From NCBI GenBank assembly GCA_004555535.1, contig SFHU01000004.1, positions 1-50,122 on the forward strand: a DNA stretch of 50,122 nt. The letters run 5' to 3'. Below are positions 13,568-22,358 of the stretch, piece by piece. The first letter of the stretch is position 1; every line of letters begins with the position of its first letter. The notes below the pieces were generated by a model that saw only the letters and a program-made list of their open reading frames with translations, was not told where the DNA came from and did no database searches. Source of the DNA: Clostridiales bacterium. GTDB lineage: Bacteria > Bacillota > Clostridia > Christensenellales > Aristaeellaceae. A program made the position numbers and the translations under genes.

Positions 13568-13692
13568 CGCCCGTTCTCCTTTGCTTTAAATCCCTGTGAA
13601 GGCCCCGGGGCGGGGCCTGTGCGGCCGCCGCGCGGGGAAGCGCGCGCGTTCCTTCGCGGCGTTCCCGGCGGCACGCCGGTCAAATCCCTTCT

Positions 13693-13721
13693 ACAATACA
13701 CCATCCGGCGTTCAAATGCAA
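13693..13721 (-). promoter_or_regulatory. Candidate promoter of the glnN operon
   Basis: Minus strand: TTGCAT (13721-13716), 17-base spacer, TATTGT (13698-13693), about 126 bases before the glnN start. Moderately close to the sigma-A consensus. Confidence 0.5.
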
Positions 13722-13881
13722 CGAAAAATTGCCATCTGGCAGTCTCTGCTTGAGCACGGTCGTTATTTTGAGCCGCCGCCGCGCCGGCTTTTCCAGCGGA
13801 AATCGGGAATTCAGTCCGCGCCCGCATTTCCCTCGCGGCATGTTCGCCGCTGCGCCGGGGGAAAATCCTCGTGCGGCGGCG

Positions 13882-13909
13882 CGGACACAATCGCGCGCTG
13901 CGGCATAAT
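13882..13909 (+). promoter_or_regulatory. Weak candidate promoter of murA
   Basis: Plus strand: CGGACA, 16-base spacer, CATAAT at 13904-13909, 57 bases before murA. The -35 match is poor, so this is tentative. Confidence 0.3.
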
Positions 13910-13965
13910 CTGCCAGCAGGCGGGTACCTGCTGCCGCCGCCATTCTTCAAAACGGAGGGATCCTC

Positions 13966-15219
13966 ATGGCGCACTATGCGGTACGCGAAAGCCCGCCCCT
14001 GCGGGGAGAGATACCGATCAGCACGTCCAAGAACGCGGTGCTGCCCATCATGTGCGGCGCGCTGCTGACGGACGGGGACGTGCGCATCCTGCAGCCTCCC
14101 GGCCTGACCGACGTGACGACGCTCTGCTCGCTGCTTGCGGCCTGCGGCTGCCGCGTCAGCTGGGAGCGCGGCGCGCTGATCCTGACGGCAGGCGCGCTGC
14201 ACAGCCCGCAGGACGAGGAGGACGTGCGCAAGATGCGCGCGTCGGTGCTCGTGCTGGGGCCGCTGCTGGCGCGGCTGGGCGAGGCGCGCATCCCGCTGCC
14301 GGGCGGCTGCGCGATCGGCCAGCGGCCCATCGACCAGCACATCAAGGGCATGAGCGCGCTGGGCGCGAAGGTTGTCTTCGACCACGGCGGCGTAACGCTG
14401 ACGGGCCGGCTGCGCGGCGCGGTCATCTACCTCGACATGCCGTCTGTCGGCGCGACGGAAAACCTCATGATGGCCGCGACGCTGGCCGAGGGCACGACGC
14501 GCATCGAGAACGCCGCCAAGGAGCCGGAAATCGTCGATCTGGCGGCGTTTCTGGGGTCGATGGGCGCGAAGATCGCCGGGGCGGGCACCTCGACGGTCAC
14601 GGTCGAGGGCGTCGCCTCGCTGCACGGCACCTCCTGGCAGCCCATCGCCGACCGCATCGAGGCGGGCACGATGGCCTGCGCCTGCGCGATCACGGGCGGC
14701 GAGCTGCTGCTGCGCGGCGCGCGGGCGGAGCACCTGCGCTCGCTGCTCTTCAAGCTCAGCGAGGCGGGCGTACATATACAGGATACGCCGGGCGGGCTGA
14801 TGGTCTTTGGCCGGGCCAAGCAGCCGTTTGAAATCCGCACCATGGTGTATCCCGGCTTTCCGACGGACCTGCAGGCGCCGATGATGGCGGTCGCCTGCAA
14901 GACGCCCGGCACCAGCGTATTCCTCGAGACGATCTTTGAAAACCGCTTCATGCATGCCGCGGAGCTCGCGCGTCTGGGCGCGCACATCCGCGTAGAGAAC
15001 CGCGTCGCCGTCGTCGAGGGCACGCGCCAGCTGACGGGCGCGCCGGTGCGCGCGACGGATCTTCGCGCGGGCGCGGCGCTGATTCTCGCGGGCCTGTGCG
15101 CCGAGGGCGAGACGCTCATCGACGACGAGGGCGGGCACATCGACCGCGGCTATTGCCACATTGAGGAGAAGCTCTCGCAGGTCGGCGGCGACGTGCGGCG
15201 CGTCGAAAAGCCCACTTAA
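13966..15219 (+). CDS. murA: UDP-N-acetylglucosamine 1-carboxyvinyltransferase MurA
   Basis: MurA transfers enolpyruvate from PEP to UDP-GlcNAc, the first committed step of peptidoglycan synthesis in the cytoplasm. The 417-residue protein has STSKNAVLPIM (Lys22, Asn23), and the mobile active-site loop PGGCAIGQRPID with Cys at residue 115, the fosfomycin target. The end has the usual IDRGYCHIEEKL in place of the more common YERIEEKLR form. ATG at 13966 follows ACGGAGGG. The gene is alone on the plus strand, followed by a strong hairpin and a structured repeat. Many Bacillota carry two MurA paralogues, and which one this is cannot be told here. Confidence 0.95.
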   Translation: MAHYAVRESPPLRGEIPISTSKNAVLPIMCGALLTDGDVRILQPPGLTDVTTLCSLLAACGCRVSWERGALILTAGALHSPQDEEDVRKMRASVLVLGPLLARLGEARIPLPGGCAIGQRPIDQHIKGMSALGAKVVFDHGGVTLTGRLRGAVIYLDMPSVGATENLMMAATLAEGTTRIENAAKEPEIVDLAAFLGSMGAKIAGAGTSTVTVEGVASLHGTSWQPIADRIEAGTMACACAITGGELLLRGARAEHLRSLLFKLSEAGVHIQDTPGGLMVFGRAKQPFEIRTMVYPGFPTDLQAPMMAVACKTPGTSVFLETIFENRFMHAAELARLGAHIRVENRVAVVEGTRQLTGAPVRATDLRAGAALILAGLCAEGETLIDDEGGHIDRGYCHIEEKLSQVGGDVRRVEKPT

Positions 15220-15242
15220 GAGAGTTTGCCCCAAAAACAGTT

Positions 15243-15266
15243 TTTCTCCCCCGTTTGGGGGAGAAA
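15243..15266 (+). terminator. Terminator after murA
   Basis: A ten-base perfect stem TTTCTCCCCC / GGGGGAGAAA with a GTTT loop, followed by TTTC, 24 bases after the murA stop. A second hairpin GCGGCAAG / CTTGCCGC (15271-15299) follows immediately. Confidence 0.7.
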
Positions 15267-15316
15267 TTTCGCGGCAAGTCTGCTTCGCATCCTTGCCGCG
15301 GGAGAGGAACGAAAAA

Positions 15317-15447
15317 CATCATTTCTCGCGCGCCCTTCGGGCACACGCCAAATGATATCGGAAGCAGACTGCGTCTGCTCCTCGCGACGCGCATGTCGCC
15401 GCTGCGGATTTCACATGAAGGGGCTGCGGCCCCTTCATGCATCCCCG
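15317..15447 (+). repeat. Structured intergenic repeat R2, copy 1
   Basis: About 130 bases with four stems in order: an outer ATCATTT/AAATGAT (15318-15324 with 15350-15356) enclosing GCCC-ttc-GGGC (15332-15342); AGCAGAC-tgc-GTCTGCT (15363-15379); GCGAC/GTCGC (15384-15388 with 15395-15399); and ATGAAGGGGC-tgcg-GCCCCTTCAT (15415-15438). A second copy lies at 19009-19140 in opposite orientation with compensatory changes. Here it lies after murA, convergent with the SIMPL gene. Confidence 0.8.
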
Positions 15448-15492
15448 AAGAGCTGCGCTTCATGCCGCCCGGCAGTCCGCCAACCTCTGCTG

Positions 15493-16197
15493 TTATTTTG
15501 TCGCCTCATAGACCACAGTGACGTTTGCGCTGACGCTCACGCTGCCGGAGCGGATGCCCGTGTCGATCGCGCCGCTGGATGCGAGCGCGTCCGCCTCGCG
15601 ATAGGCGCCGTAGTCCGCGTCATAGCTTTCGTTTTCCGTGATCTGCTCGATGCCGGTGATCGTCAGGCCGCCGGCCGCCGCCATCTTGGCGGCCTTTTCC
15701 TCCGCCGCCGCGACAGCCAGTGCGAGCGCGTCGCGGTAGAGCTGCGCGCGGGTCGAGACGTCATAGCTGACGTCGTAGATCTCGGTCATGCCGTTCTCGG
15801 TGATCGTCGTGATCACCGCGTCGAGCGCCTTCGTGTCCCGGCAGGTGATGCGCAGCGTGTGGTTGGCCTGGTAGCCGTTGATGACGCCGTTGCCCGTGCT
15901 GTAATCGTAGGCCGGATAATAGGTGTAATTCGTCGTGACGAAGTCCTCCTCGCTCAGGCCGAGCGCCTTGAGCCCGTCCGTCACGGCCGCGATGATCACG
16001 CTCATCTGCGTCTGCGCCTCGGAGACCGTCGCCGCCTGCACGCTGGCGTTCGCCGTGATGCTCACGACGTCCGGCGCCGCCGTGATCTGCGCGCTGCCCT
16101 GCGCGGTGATCTCCGCTTCATCCCCGTCTGCCAGCGCGCCGGCCGTCATCGTCAGCAGCATCGCCGCCGCCAGCAGCATCGCCATCCATTGTTTCAT
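15493..16197 (-). CDS. Secreted SIMPL-domain (DUF541) protein
   Basis: A 234-residue protein with a signal peptide (MKQWMAMLLAAAMLLTMTAGALA, cleavage after about residue 23) followed by one SIMPL/DUF541 domain. Domain hallmarks are the opening I-x-A-x-G-S-A-x-I block (EITAQGSAQITAAPDVVSI), a central YYPAYDYSTG-x-N-G segment with the family-typical tyrosines, and the terminal beta strand VSVSANVTVVYEATK. Such proteins sit outside the membrane and have no established enzymatic role; some bind signalling complexes in other organisms. The gene stands alone, with AGGAGG just ahead of the ATG and no clear promoter seen. Confidence 0.85.
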   Translation of the reverse strand: MKQWMAMLLAAAMLLTMTAGALADGDEAEITAQGSAQITAAPDVVSITANASVQAATVSEAQTQMSVIIAAVTDGLKALGLSEEDFVTTNYTYYPAYDYSTGNGVINGYQANHTLRITCRDTKALDAVITTITENGMTEIYDVSYDVSTRAQLYRDALALAVAAAEEKAAKMAAAGGLTITGIEQITENESYDADYGAYREADALASSGAIDTGIRSGSVSVSANVTVVYEATK

Positions 16198-16455
16198 CGT
16201 GTATCCTCCTTCTGGCGCTTCGCGCCGTCGTCTATAGCCTTTGGTTCCTGTCGAGGGCCCGTTTGGGCATCCTCTGCCATAAAGACGATGCGGCTGCGCC
16301 GATTCTTCCCCAATTTTTCCCGGTTCACAAAAATGTCACGATTGGGCGGAGGCGGGCTGATTTCTGAATTCACGCTTTGCGAAGCAGACCCGTTTCAATC
16401 GTAGGCTGCTTCGCAGCCTGCTCTGAAACTACGTTTTCCTTTTATGATCAGGGCT

Positions 16456-16533
16456 GCCGCCCTGAAACCCGCCCGGGGCACCGCCCCGGACCCCGCAAGG
16501 GGCTGAGCCCCTTGACCCCGCTTCGCTTCGCGC
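16456..16533. repeat. GC-hairpin intergenic repeat, copy 2
   Basis: CAGGGC-tgcc-GCCCTG, CCGGGGC-acc-GCCCCGG and AAGGGGCT-g-AGCCCCTT in a row, then GACCCCGCTTCGCTTCGCG. It matches the plan of copies at 3274 and 23938, with one extra hairpin. Confidence 0.65.
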
Positions 16534-16559
16534 TGCATCAAGCCGCAGAGGCGCAAAAA

Positions 16560-16583
16560 CAGGCGGCCCAACCGGGCCGCCTG
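16560..16583 (-). terminator. Terminator of the cggR-pgk-tpiA-gpmI operon
   Basis: Ten-base perfect stem CAGGCGGCCC / GGGCCGCCTG with a four-base loop, followed on the minus strand by TTTTTG, 15 bases after the gpmI stop. A good rho-independent terminator. Confidence 0.85.
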
Positions 16584-16597
16584 CAAAAACCTTGTGC

Positions 16598-18124
16598 TTA
16601 TCCCTCGATGATGCTCTTGCCCGTCATTTCCTTCGGCACGGGCAGTCCGATGTAGGGCAGCATGGTCGGCGCGATGTCCGCCAGACAGCCGCCCTCGCGC
16701 AGCTTCACGTCGCCCACGCCCGCCGCGAGGAAGGGCACGGGGTTGGTCGTGTGCGCGGTGAACGGGGAGCCATCCTCGTTCTTCATCTTGTCCGCGTTGC
16801 CGTGGTCGGCGGTCAGGAACATGCAGCCGCCCATCTCGCGCGCGGCCTCCCAGACCTTGCCCACGCAGGCGTCGACGGCCTCGACCGCCTTGACAGCCGC
16901 GTCGAACACGCCGGTGTGGCCGACCATGTCGCAGTTGGCGAAGTTCAGGATGACGACGTCATACTTGCCGCTGCGGATGCGCGCCGCGCACTCGTCCGCG
17001 ACCTCGTAGGCGCTCATCTCCGGCTTGAGGTCGTAGGTCGCGACCTTCGGCGACGGGATGACCTTGCGATCCTCGCCCTCGTAGGGGGCCTCGACGCCGC
17101 CGTTGAAGAAGAACGTGACGTGCGCGTATTTCTCGGTCTCCGCGATGCGCAGCTGCGTCTTGCCGTTCTTGGCGAGGTACTCGCCCAGCACGTTCGTCAG
17201 CTCGACCGGCGGATAGGCGACCTCGACGTTGGGCATCGTCGCGTCGTATTCCGCCATGCAGACGTACTGCACCGGGAAGCGGCCATAGCGGCGCTCAAAG
17301 CCCTTGAAATTGTCGTCGACGAAGGTGCGCGTGATCTGGCGCGCGCGATCCGGGCGGAAGTTGAGGAAGATGACGGTGTCGCCCTCGCTGACGCGGCCAC
17401 CCTCGCAGGTGACGCACGGCACGACGAACTCATCCGTGACGCCGTCGGCATAGCTCTTCTCAATCGCCGCGAGGCCGTTCTCGGCATGCTCGCCCTCGCC
17501 GTAGACAAACGCCGCGTAGGCCTTCTCGATGCGGTCCCAGTTGGAATCGCGGTCCATCGCGTAGTAGCGGCCGGTGACGGTCGCGATCTTGCCGATGCCC
17601 AGCTCGTCGAGCTTGGCCTGCACGCGCTCAAGGAAGCCCTTGCCGTCGTGCGGGTCGGTGTCGCGGCCATCCATAATCGCGTGGATGTAGACGTCCTTCG
17701 CGCCCAGATGCTTGGCCAGGTCGAGCAGGCCAAAGAGGTGGTCGATGTGGCTGTGGACGCCGCCAGTGCCCTGCAGGCCCATGAAGTGGATGGCCTTGCC
17801 GCTGTCGATGGCCTTCTTCATGTTGCGCACGAGCACGTCGTTTTCCTTCATCGTGCCGTCGAGGATGGACTTGGTGATCAGCGTCAGCTGCTGATAGACG
17901 ATGCGGCCCGCGCCGATGTTGGTGTGACCGACCTCGCTGTTGCCCATCTGGCCGTCAGGCAGGCCGACGGCCATGCCGGAGGCGTCGATGGTGGTATAGG
18001 GGCACTCGGCAAAGAGCTTGTCGAGGTTCGGCTTCTTCGCGGCGGAAATCGCGTTGCCATAGGTCGTCTCCGGCACCCAGCCGAAGCCGTCCATGATACA
18101 CAGAAGAACGGGTTTCTTGGTCAT
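16598..18124 (-). CDS. gpmI: 2,3-bisphosphoglycerate-independent phosphoglycerate mutase
   Basis: GpmI interconverts 3- and 2-phosphoglycerate in the cytoplasm, using two Mn ions. The 508-residue product has the first metal site PVLLCIMDGFG, the nucleophile Ser in PDGQMGNSEVGHTNIGAGR (about residue 63), and the second metal cluster FLNFRPDRARQ and ADHGNADKM. It ends close to the usual length of 505-515. AAGGAG precedes the ATG. It is the last gene of the glycolytic operon behind cggR, pgk and tpiA; enolase, which often follows gpmI in Bacillota, is not present. Confidence 0.97.
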   Translation of the reverse strand: MTKKPVLLCIMDGFGWVPETTYGNAISAAKKPNLDKLFAECPYTTIDASGMAVGLPDGQMGNSEVGHTNIGAGRIVYQQLTLITKSILDGTMKENDVLVRNMKKAIDSGKAIHFMGLQGTGGVHSHIDHLFGLLDLAKHLGAKDVYIHAIMDGRDTDPHDGKGFLERVQAKLDELGIGKIATVTGRYYAMDRDSNWDRIEKAYAAFVYGEGEHAENGLAAIEKSYADGVTDEFVVPCVTCEGGRVSEGDTVIFLNFRPDRARQITRTFVDDNFKGFERRYGRFPVQYVCMAEYDATMPNVEVAYPPVELTNVLGEYLAKNGKTQLRIAETEKYAHVTFFFNGGVEAPYEGEDRKVIPSPKVATYDLKPEMSAYEVADECAARIRSGKYDVVILNFANCDMVGHTGVFDAAVKAVEAVDACVGKVWEAAREMGGCMFLTADHGNADKMKNEDGSPFTAHTTNPVPFLAAGVGDVKLREGGCLADIAPTMLPYIGLPVPKEMTGKSIIEG

Positions 18125-18212
18125 AAATGCTCCTTCTCAACTTCCCGGGGGCGCGCCCGCCGCCCGGATCCTGTTCACGATGTCGCCGGAATCGCCTCCG
18201 GCACCACGCCGG

Positions 18213-18962
<750 letters not shown>

Positions 18963-19008
18963 GGGAAATCTCTCCTTTTGTTATGCTGTTGTCTGTAACG
19001 AAAACACC

Positions 19009-19140
19009 CGGGGGATGCTTGAAGGGGCCGCAGCCCCTTCAAGTTCAATCCGCAGGACCGGCTCTGCCGGTTCGAGGAGCAGACGCAGTCTGCTTCCGAT
19101 ATCATTTGGAGTGTGTCCGAAGGACGCGCGAGAAATGATG
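19009..19140 (-). repeat. Structured intergenic repeat R2, copy 2 (pgk-tpiA spacer)
   Basis: Read on the minus strand it matches the copy at 15317-15447. Stems: ATCATTT/AAATGAT (19139-19133 with 19107-19101) enclosing GTCC-ttc-GGAC (19125-19115); AGCAGAC-tgc-GTCTGCT (19094-19078); ACCGGC-aga-GCCGGT (19071-19057); CTTGAAGGGGC/GCCCCTTCAAG (19043-19018). Pairing is kept although bases differ from copy 1. It lies in the transcribed spacer between pgk and tpiA. Confidence 0.8.
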
Positions 19141-19194
19141 CTCCCGATGAAGGAATGCGCAGCAGACCTTCATCGAAGGGCTGTGAAACAGCCC

Positions 19195-20397
19195 TTATTT
19201 CTCGTCCAGGCACGCGACGCCCGGCAGCACCTTGCCCTCGAGATACTCGAGGGACGCGCCGCCGCCGGTGGAGATGTGGGTCATCTTGTCGCCCAGGCCC
19301 ATCTGCTCGACCGCCGCCGCGGAGTCGCCGCCGCCGATGATGGTGACAGCCTCGCTCTCGGCCATCGCCTTCGCCACGGCCAGCGTGCCGGCGGCGAGGG
19401 TCGGGTTCTCGAACACGCCCATCGGGCCGTTCCAGATGACGGTCTTCGCGTTCTTGACCGCCTCAGCGTAGAGCGCAGCGGTCTTCGGGCCGATGTCGCA
19501 GCCCTCCATGCCGTCCGGGATCTTGTCGGCGTCGACGACCAGGGTCTCGACCTCGGCGTCGATCGGGTTCGGGAACGCCTTCACGCAGACGGTGTCGACC
19601 GGCAGCAGGATCTTGACGCCCTTGGCCTCGGCCTTGGCGAGCATGTCCTTGCAGTAGTCGATCTTCGTCTCGTCGAGCAGGGAGTTGCCCACGCCGTAGC
19701 CCTGCGCCTTGAGGAAGGTGAAGGCCATGCCGCCGCCGATGATCAGGGTGTCGACCTTCTCGAGCAGGTTCTCGATGACGCTGAGCTTGTCCGCGACCTT
19801 CGCGCCGCCCAGGACGGCGACGAACGGACGGTCGGCGTTCTCCAGCGCCTTGCCCATGATGTCGAGCTCCTTGCCGATCAGATAGCCGGCCACGCAGGGA
19901 GAGAGGAACTTCGTGACGCCCTCGGTGGAGCAGTGCGCGCGATGGCAGGAGCCGAACGCGTCGTCGACATAGCAGTCCGCCAGGGAAGCAAGCTCCTTAG
20001 AGAAATCCTCGATGTTCTTGGTCTCTTCCTTGCGGAAGCGGGTGTTCTGCAGCAGCACGACGTCGCCGTCCTTCATCGCGGCGACAGCGGCCTTCGCGTT
20101 CTCGCCGACGACGGTGTCGTCATCCGCGAACACGACGGTCTTGCCCAGGTACTCGCTCAGGCGCTCGGCAACCGGCGCGAGGGAGAACTTCGCCTCCGGG
20201 CCGTTCTTCGGCTTGCCCAGATGGCTGCACAGGATGACCTTGCCGCCATCCGCGATGAGCTTCTTGATGGTCGGCAGCGCCGCGACAATGCGCTTGTCGT
20301 TGGTGATCTTGCCGTCCTTCATCGGCACGTTGAAATCGCAGCGGACGAGCACCTTTTTGCCGGTCACTTTGATGTCTTCAACCGTCTTCTTCGCCAT
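19195..20397 (-). CDS. pgk: Phosphoglycerate kinase
   Basis: Pgk makes ATP and 3-phosphoglycerate from 1,3-bisphosphoglycerate and ADP. The 400-residue product starts MAKKTVEDIKVTGKKVLVRC after TGGAGGAG, with the substrate segment RCDFNVPMKDG, the SHLGKPKNG arginine/histidine loop region, the CVDDAFGSCHRAHCS segment, and the C-terminal nucleotide site GGGDSAAAVEQMG and STGGGASLEYLEGK. An apparent longer frame extending upstream overlaps cggR and is spurious. A near-perfect promoter and a structured leader with an inverted repeat lie directly ahead. Confidence 0.98.
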   Translation of the reverse strand: MAKKTVEDIKVTGKKVLVRCDFNVPMKDGKITNDKRIVAALPTIKKLIADGGKVILCSHLGKPKNGPEAKFSLAPVAERLSEYLGKTVVFADDDTVVGENAKAAVAAMKDGDVVLLQNTRFRKEETKNIEDFSKELASLADCYVDDAFGSCHRAHCSTEGVTKFLSPCVAGYLIGKELDIMGKALENADRPFVAVLGGAKVADKLSVIENLLEKVDTLIIGGGMAFTFLKAQGYGVGNSLLDETKIDYCKDMLAKAEAKGVKILLPVDTVCVKAFPNPIDAEVETLVVDADKIPDGMEGCDIGPKTAALYAEAVKNAKTVIWNGPMGVFENPTLAAGTLAVAKAMAESEAVTIIGGGDSAAAVEQMGLGDKMTHISTGGGASLEYLEGKVLPGVACLDEK

Positions 20398-20427
20398 GGG
20401 AAACTCCTCCATTTCAATAACAGTCGT

Positions 20428-20461
20428 ATCCCGATATGTCCTCAAGCGCGCGCATCGGGAT
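20428..20461. promoter_or_regulatory. Inverted repeat in the pgk leader, candidate operator
   Basis: ATCCCGAT (20428-20435) and ATCGGGAT (20454-20461) are perfect eight-base inverted arms with 18 bases between. They lie between the pgk promoter and start. CggR operators in Bacillus contain CGGGAC elements; the CGGGAT core here is similar, so CggR binding is plausible. A separate hairpin (AAAGCC t CGG gaat CCG GGCTTT, 20474-20496) lies in the same leader. Confidence 0.45.
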
Positions 20462-20544
20462 CTGCGCCGCCCGTGAAAGCCTCGGGAATCCGGGCTTTTC
20501 CGCAGGTTGACAGCGGCGAAGGCATAGCTCCGCCGATCATATCT

Positions 20545-20573
20545 AGTGTAGCATCTTTTATCCAAATTGTCAA
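20545..20573 (-). promoter_or_regulatory. Strong sigma-A promoter of pgk
   Basis: Minus strand: TTGACA (20573-20568), exactly 17 bases, TACACT (20550-20545). It lies between the cggR stop and pgk and gives a ~140-base leader. Confidence 0.85.
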
Positions 20574-20597
20574 AGATTTCTCGAAAAAAGCGGACGT

Positions 20598-21626
20598 TCA
20601 GGCCCGCAGCAGCTCCATCAGGCGCTGGGCCGCGCCCTCGTCGGTCACCAGCAGGCTGTGCGGATGATGCGCGCAGACCGCGGCAATCGCCTCGGCCTTG
20701 GAGCTGCCCGCCGCCACCGCCGCCGCGCGGCTGCTGCGCCCCAGGCTCTGCGCGTCCAGCGCCAGCGAGCGGCCGCCGCCGATGACGCGCCCCTGCGCGC
20801 CGAAGTAGAAGCCCAGCGCCTCGGCGACCGCGCCCTCCCGCAAAAGCGCCTCGCGCTCCGCCGGGCCGACGCCCCGGCGCGCGGCGACGTCCTGCGCCCG
20901 GCCGATGCCGTAGAGCAGCACATCCGCGCCGCGCAGCAGCTCGAGCACCTCGCGCACCTGCGGCAGGCGCATGAGCCTGTCCGCCGCGTCCGGCGCAAGC
21001 CCGTCCGGCAGGTGCAGCAGGCGGTGGCAGCCGCCCAGCTTGCGCGCAAGCAGCTCCGCCTGCGTGTTCGCCTGCGTGCGCACGCCCGTCCCCATGCCGC
21101 CCTGCGCAGGCACGACCGTGATGTCCATCGGCGCGGCCTCGGTCAGCGCCTCCGCCGTCATCGCCATCGTCCGTCCGCCGGAGACGGCCAGCACATGCGC
21201 ATCCTGCAGAAGCGGGCGCAGCTGCCGCGCCGCCGCGCGCGCCACCTCGCCCAGCACGCTCGCGTCGCGGTCGCTGTCCCCGCTGACGATGCACACGCGC
21301 TCGGCGCCCAGCTTGCGCGCAAGCGTCTGCTCCATCGACTGCAGCGTCCGCCGCCCGCGGCTGACGGCGCGCGCCGTGTCGACCAGCCGCTGCCCCTGTG
21401 CGGTCAGCTCCATGCCCGCCGCGCTCTGCGTCAGGCAGTCCGCCTCCTTGAGCGCCTCCGCCGCCGCGCGCACCTCCCGCTCCGTCAGGTTGAGCCGCGC
21501 CGCCAGCGCGCGCCGGCCGATCGGCTCCAACGCCGCGACGCGCTCCAGAATCAGCGCGCGCAGCTCCATCTGCTCCATCAGGTCGGGCGCGATCTGCGAG
21601 AGAATATCCAGAATCGATGTGTCCAT
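20598..21626 (-). CDS. cggR: CggR-like central glycolytic gene regulator (SorC family)
   Basis: CggR-type regulators repress glycolytic operons and respond to phosphorylated sugars. The 342-residue protein has an N-terminal winged-helix region (about 20-75: GRRALAARLNLTEREVRAAAEALKEADCL in substance) with the extended N-terminal helix typical of CggR, and a sugar-binding Rossmann-like domain with LAVSGGRTMAMTAEAL, the phosphate loop region and the conserved YGIGRAQD and GRVIGGGRS segments. Its position immediately before pgk-tpiA-gpmI matches the cggR-gap-pgk order of Bacillota, except that gap is missing. Autoregulation is suggested by CGGGA repeats in its own promoter. Confidence 0.88.
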   Translation of the reverse strand: MDTSILDILSQIAPDLMEQMELRALILERVAALEPIGRRALAARLNLTEREVRAAAEALKEADCLTQSAAGMELTAQGQRLVDTARAVSRGRRTLQSMEQTLARKLGAERVCIVSGDSDRDASVLGEVARAAARQLRPLLQDAHVLAVSGGRTMAMTAEALTEAAPMDITVVPAQGGMGTGVRTQANTQAELLARKLGGCHRLLHLPDGLAPDAADRLMRLPQVREVLELLRGADVLLYGIGRAQDVAARRGVGPAEREALLREGAVAEALGFYFGAQGRVIGGGRSLALDAQSLGRSSRAAAVAAGSSKAEAIAAVCAHHPHSLLVTDEGAAQRLMELLRA

Positions 21627-21656
21627 GTCCGCCTCCGCGTCGTGCGGGTCAATTTA

Positions 21657-21712
21657 TTCCCGCGTTCCGTTTTTGTCCCGGATAGGATAGCATATTTTCT
21701 TCCCCGCCGCAA
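21657..21712 (-). promoter_or_regulatory. Candidate cggR promoter with CGGGA repeats
   Basis: Minus strand: TTGCGG (21712-21707), 17 bases, TATCCT (21689-21684). Just downstream are CGGGAC (21680-21675) and CGGGAA (21662-21657) in direct orientation, 18 bases apart. This is where an autoregulatory CggR operator would be expected. Confidence 0.45.
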
Positions 21713-21809
21713 GGGGCGCGCAGGCAGGAAATGCCGCCTCCCGGCGCGAATGAACCCTTCGCGCGGAATGCCTTCCGCCCCCATTTTGCATGACAAGGAG
21801 TATTTTCCT

Positions 21810-22358
21810 ATGACTGATCTGCTCATCGTCGTCGACATGCAGCGCGACTTCATCTCCGGCGCCCTTGGCACCGCGGAGGCCCGCGCCATTGTCCCCGCCG
21901 TCGCCGCGCGCATCCGCGAGGCCCGCGCCGAGGGCACGCAGGTGATCTTCACCCTCGACACCCACAGCGAGGATTACGCCGACACCCGCGAGGGCCGGCT
22001 TCTCCCCGTGCCGCACTGCATCCAGGGCACGGAGGGCTGGGCGCTGGAGCCCGCCATCGCCGCCGAATCCGCGCGCGGCATGATCTCCTTTGAAAAGCCG
22101 ACCTTCGGCTCGACTGAGCTGGCGCACCATGTCGCCCAGCTCGCGCGCTCGCAGGGCGCGCCCGAGGGCGCGGGCATGACCATCGAGCTGTGCGGCGTGT
22201 GCACGGACATCTGCGTCGTCTCCAACGCGCTGCTGATCAAGGCCGCGCTGCCGGAGGCCGATCTCGTTGTGAATTCCTCGCTCTGCGCGGGCGTCACGCC
22301 GCAAAAGCACGAGGCCGCGCTGGAGACCATGCGCTCCTGCCAGATCTGTGTGCTCTAA
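21810..22358 (+). CDS. Cysteine hydrolase, isochorismatase/nicotinamidase family
   Basis: A 182-residue single-domain hydrolase beginning MTDLLIVVDMQRDF after ACAAGGAG. The catalytic triad of the superfamily is visible: Asp in VVDMQRDF, Lys in ISFEKPTFGS, and Cys in ELCGVCTDICVVSNA. The TLDTHSEDY segment with its Asp and His resembles the metal-binding part of nicotinamidases, so conversion of nicotinamide to nicotinate is one option, but the family is broad and the substrate cannot be fixed. The gene is divergent from cggR with no obvious functional partner nearby. Confidence 0.85.
   Translation: MTDLLIVVDMQRDFISGALGTAEARAIVPAVAARIREARAEGTQVIFTLDTHSEDYADTREGRLLPVPHCIQGTEGWALEPAIAAESARGMISFEKPTFGSTELAHHVAQLARSQGAPEGAGMTIELCGVCTDICVVSNALLIKAALPEADLVVNSSLCAGVTPQKHEAALETMRSCQICVL

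Larger units (their letters stand above)
13568..13965. other. Divergent intergenic region glnN / murA
   Basis: This 398-base region holds the promoters of the two divergent genes and otherwise GC-rich sequence with several imperfect palindromes (for example around 13605-13650). No coding potential was recognised on either strand. Confidence 0.6.
16198..16597. other. Intergenic region SIMPL gene / gpmI
   Basis: These 400 bases contain no recognisable gene. They hold a nested hairpin (GTTTCA ... TGAAAC, 16391-16431, enclosing GGCTGC-ttc-GCAGCC at 16403-16417), then the GC-hairpin repeat copy 2 and the gpmI terminator. A weak upstream promoter for the SIMPL gene (TTGTGA, 17 bases, AAGAAT on the minus strand near 16305-16335) is possible. 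Confidence 0.55.
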
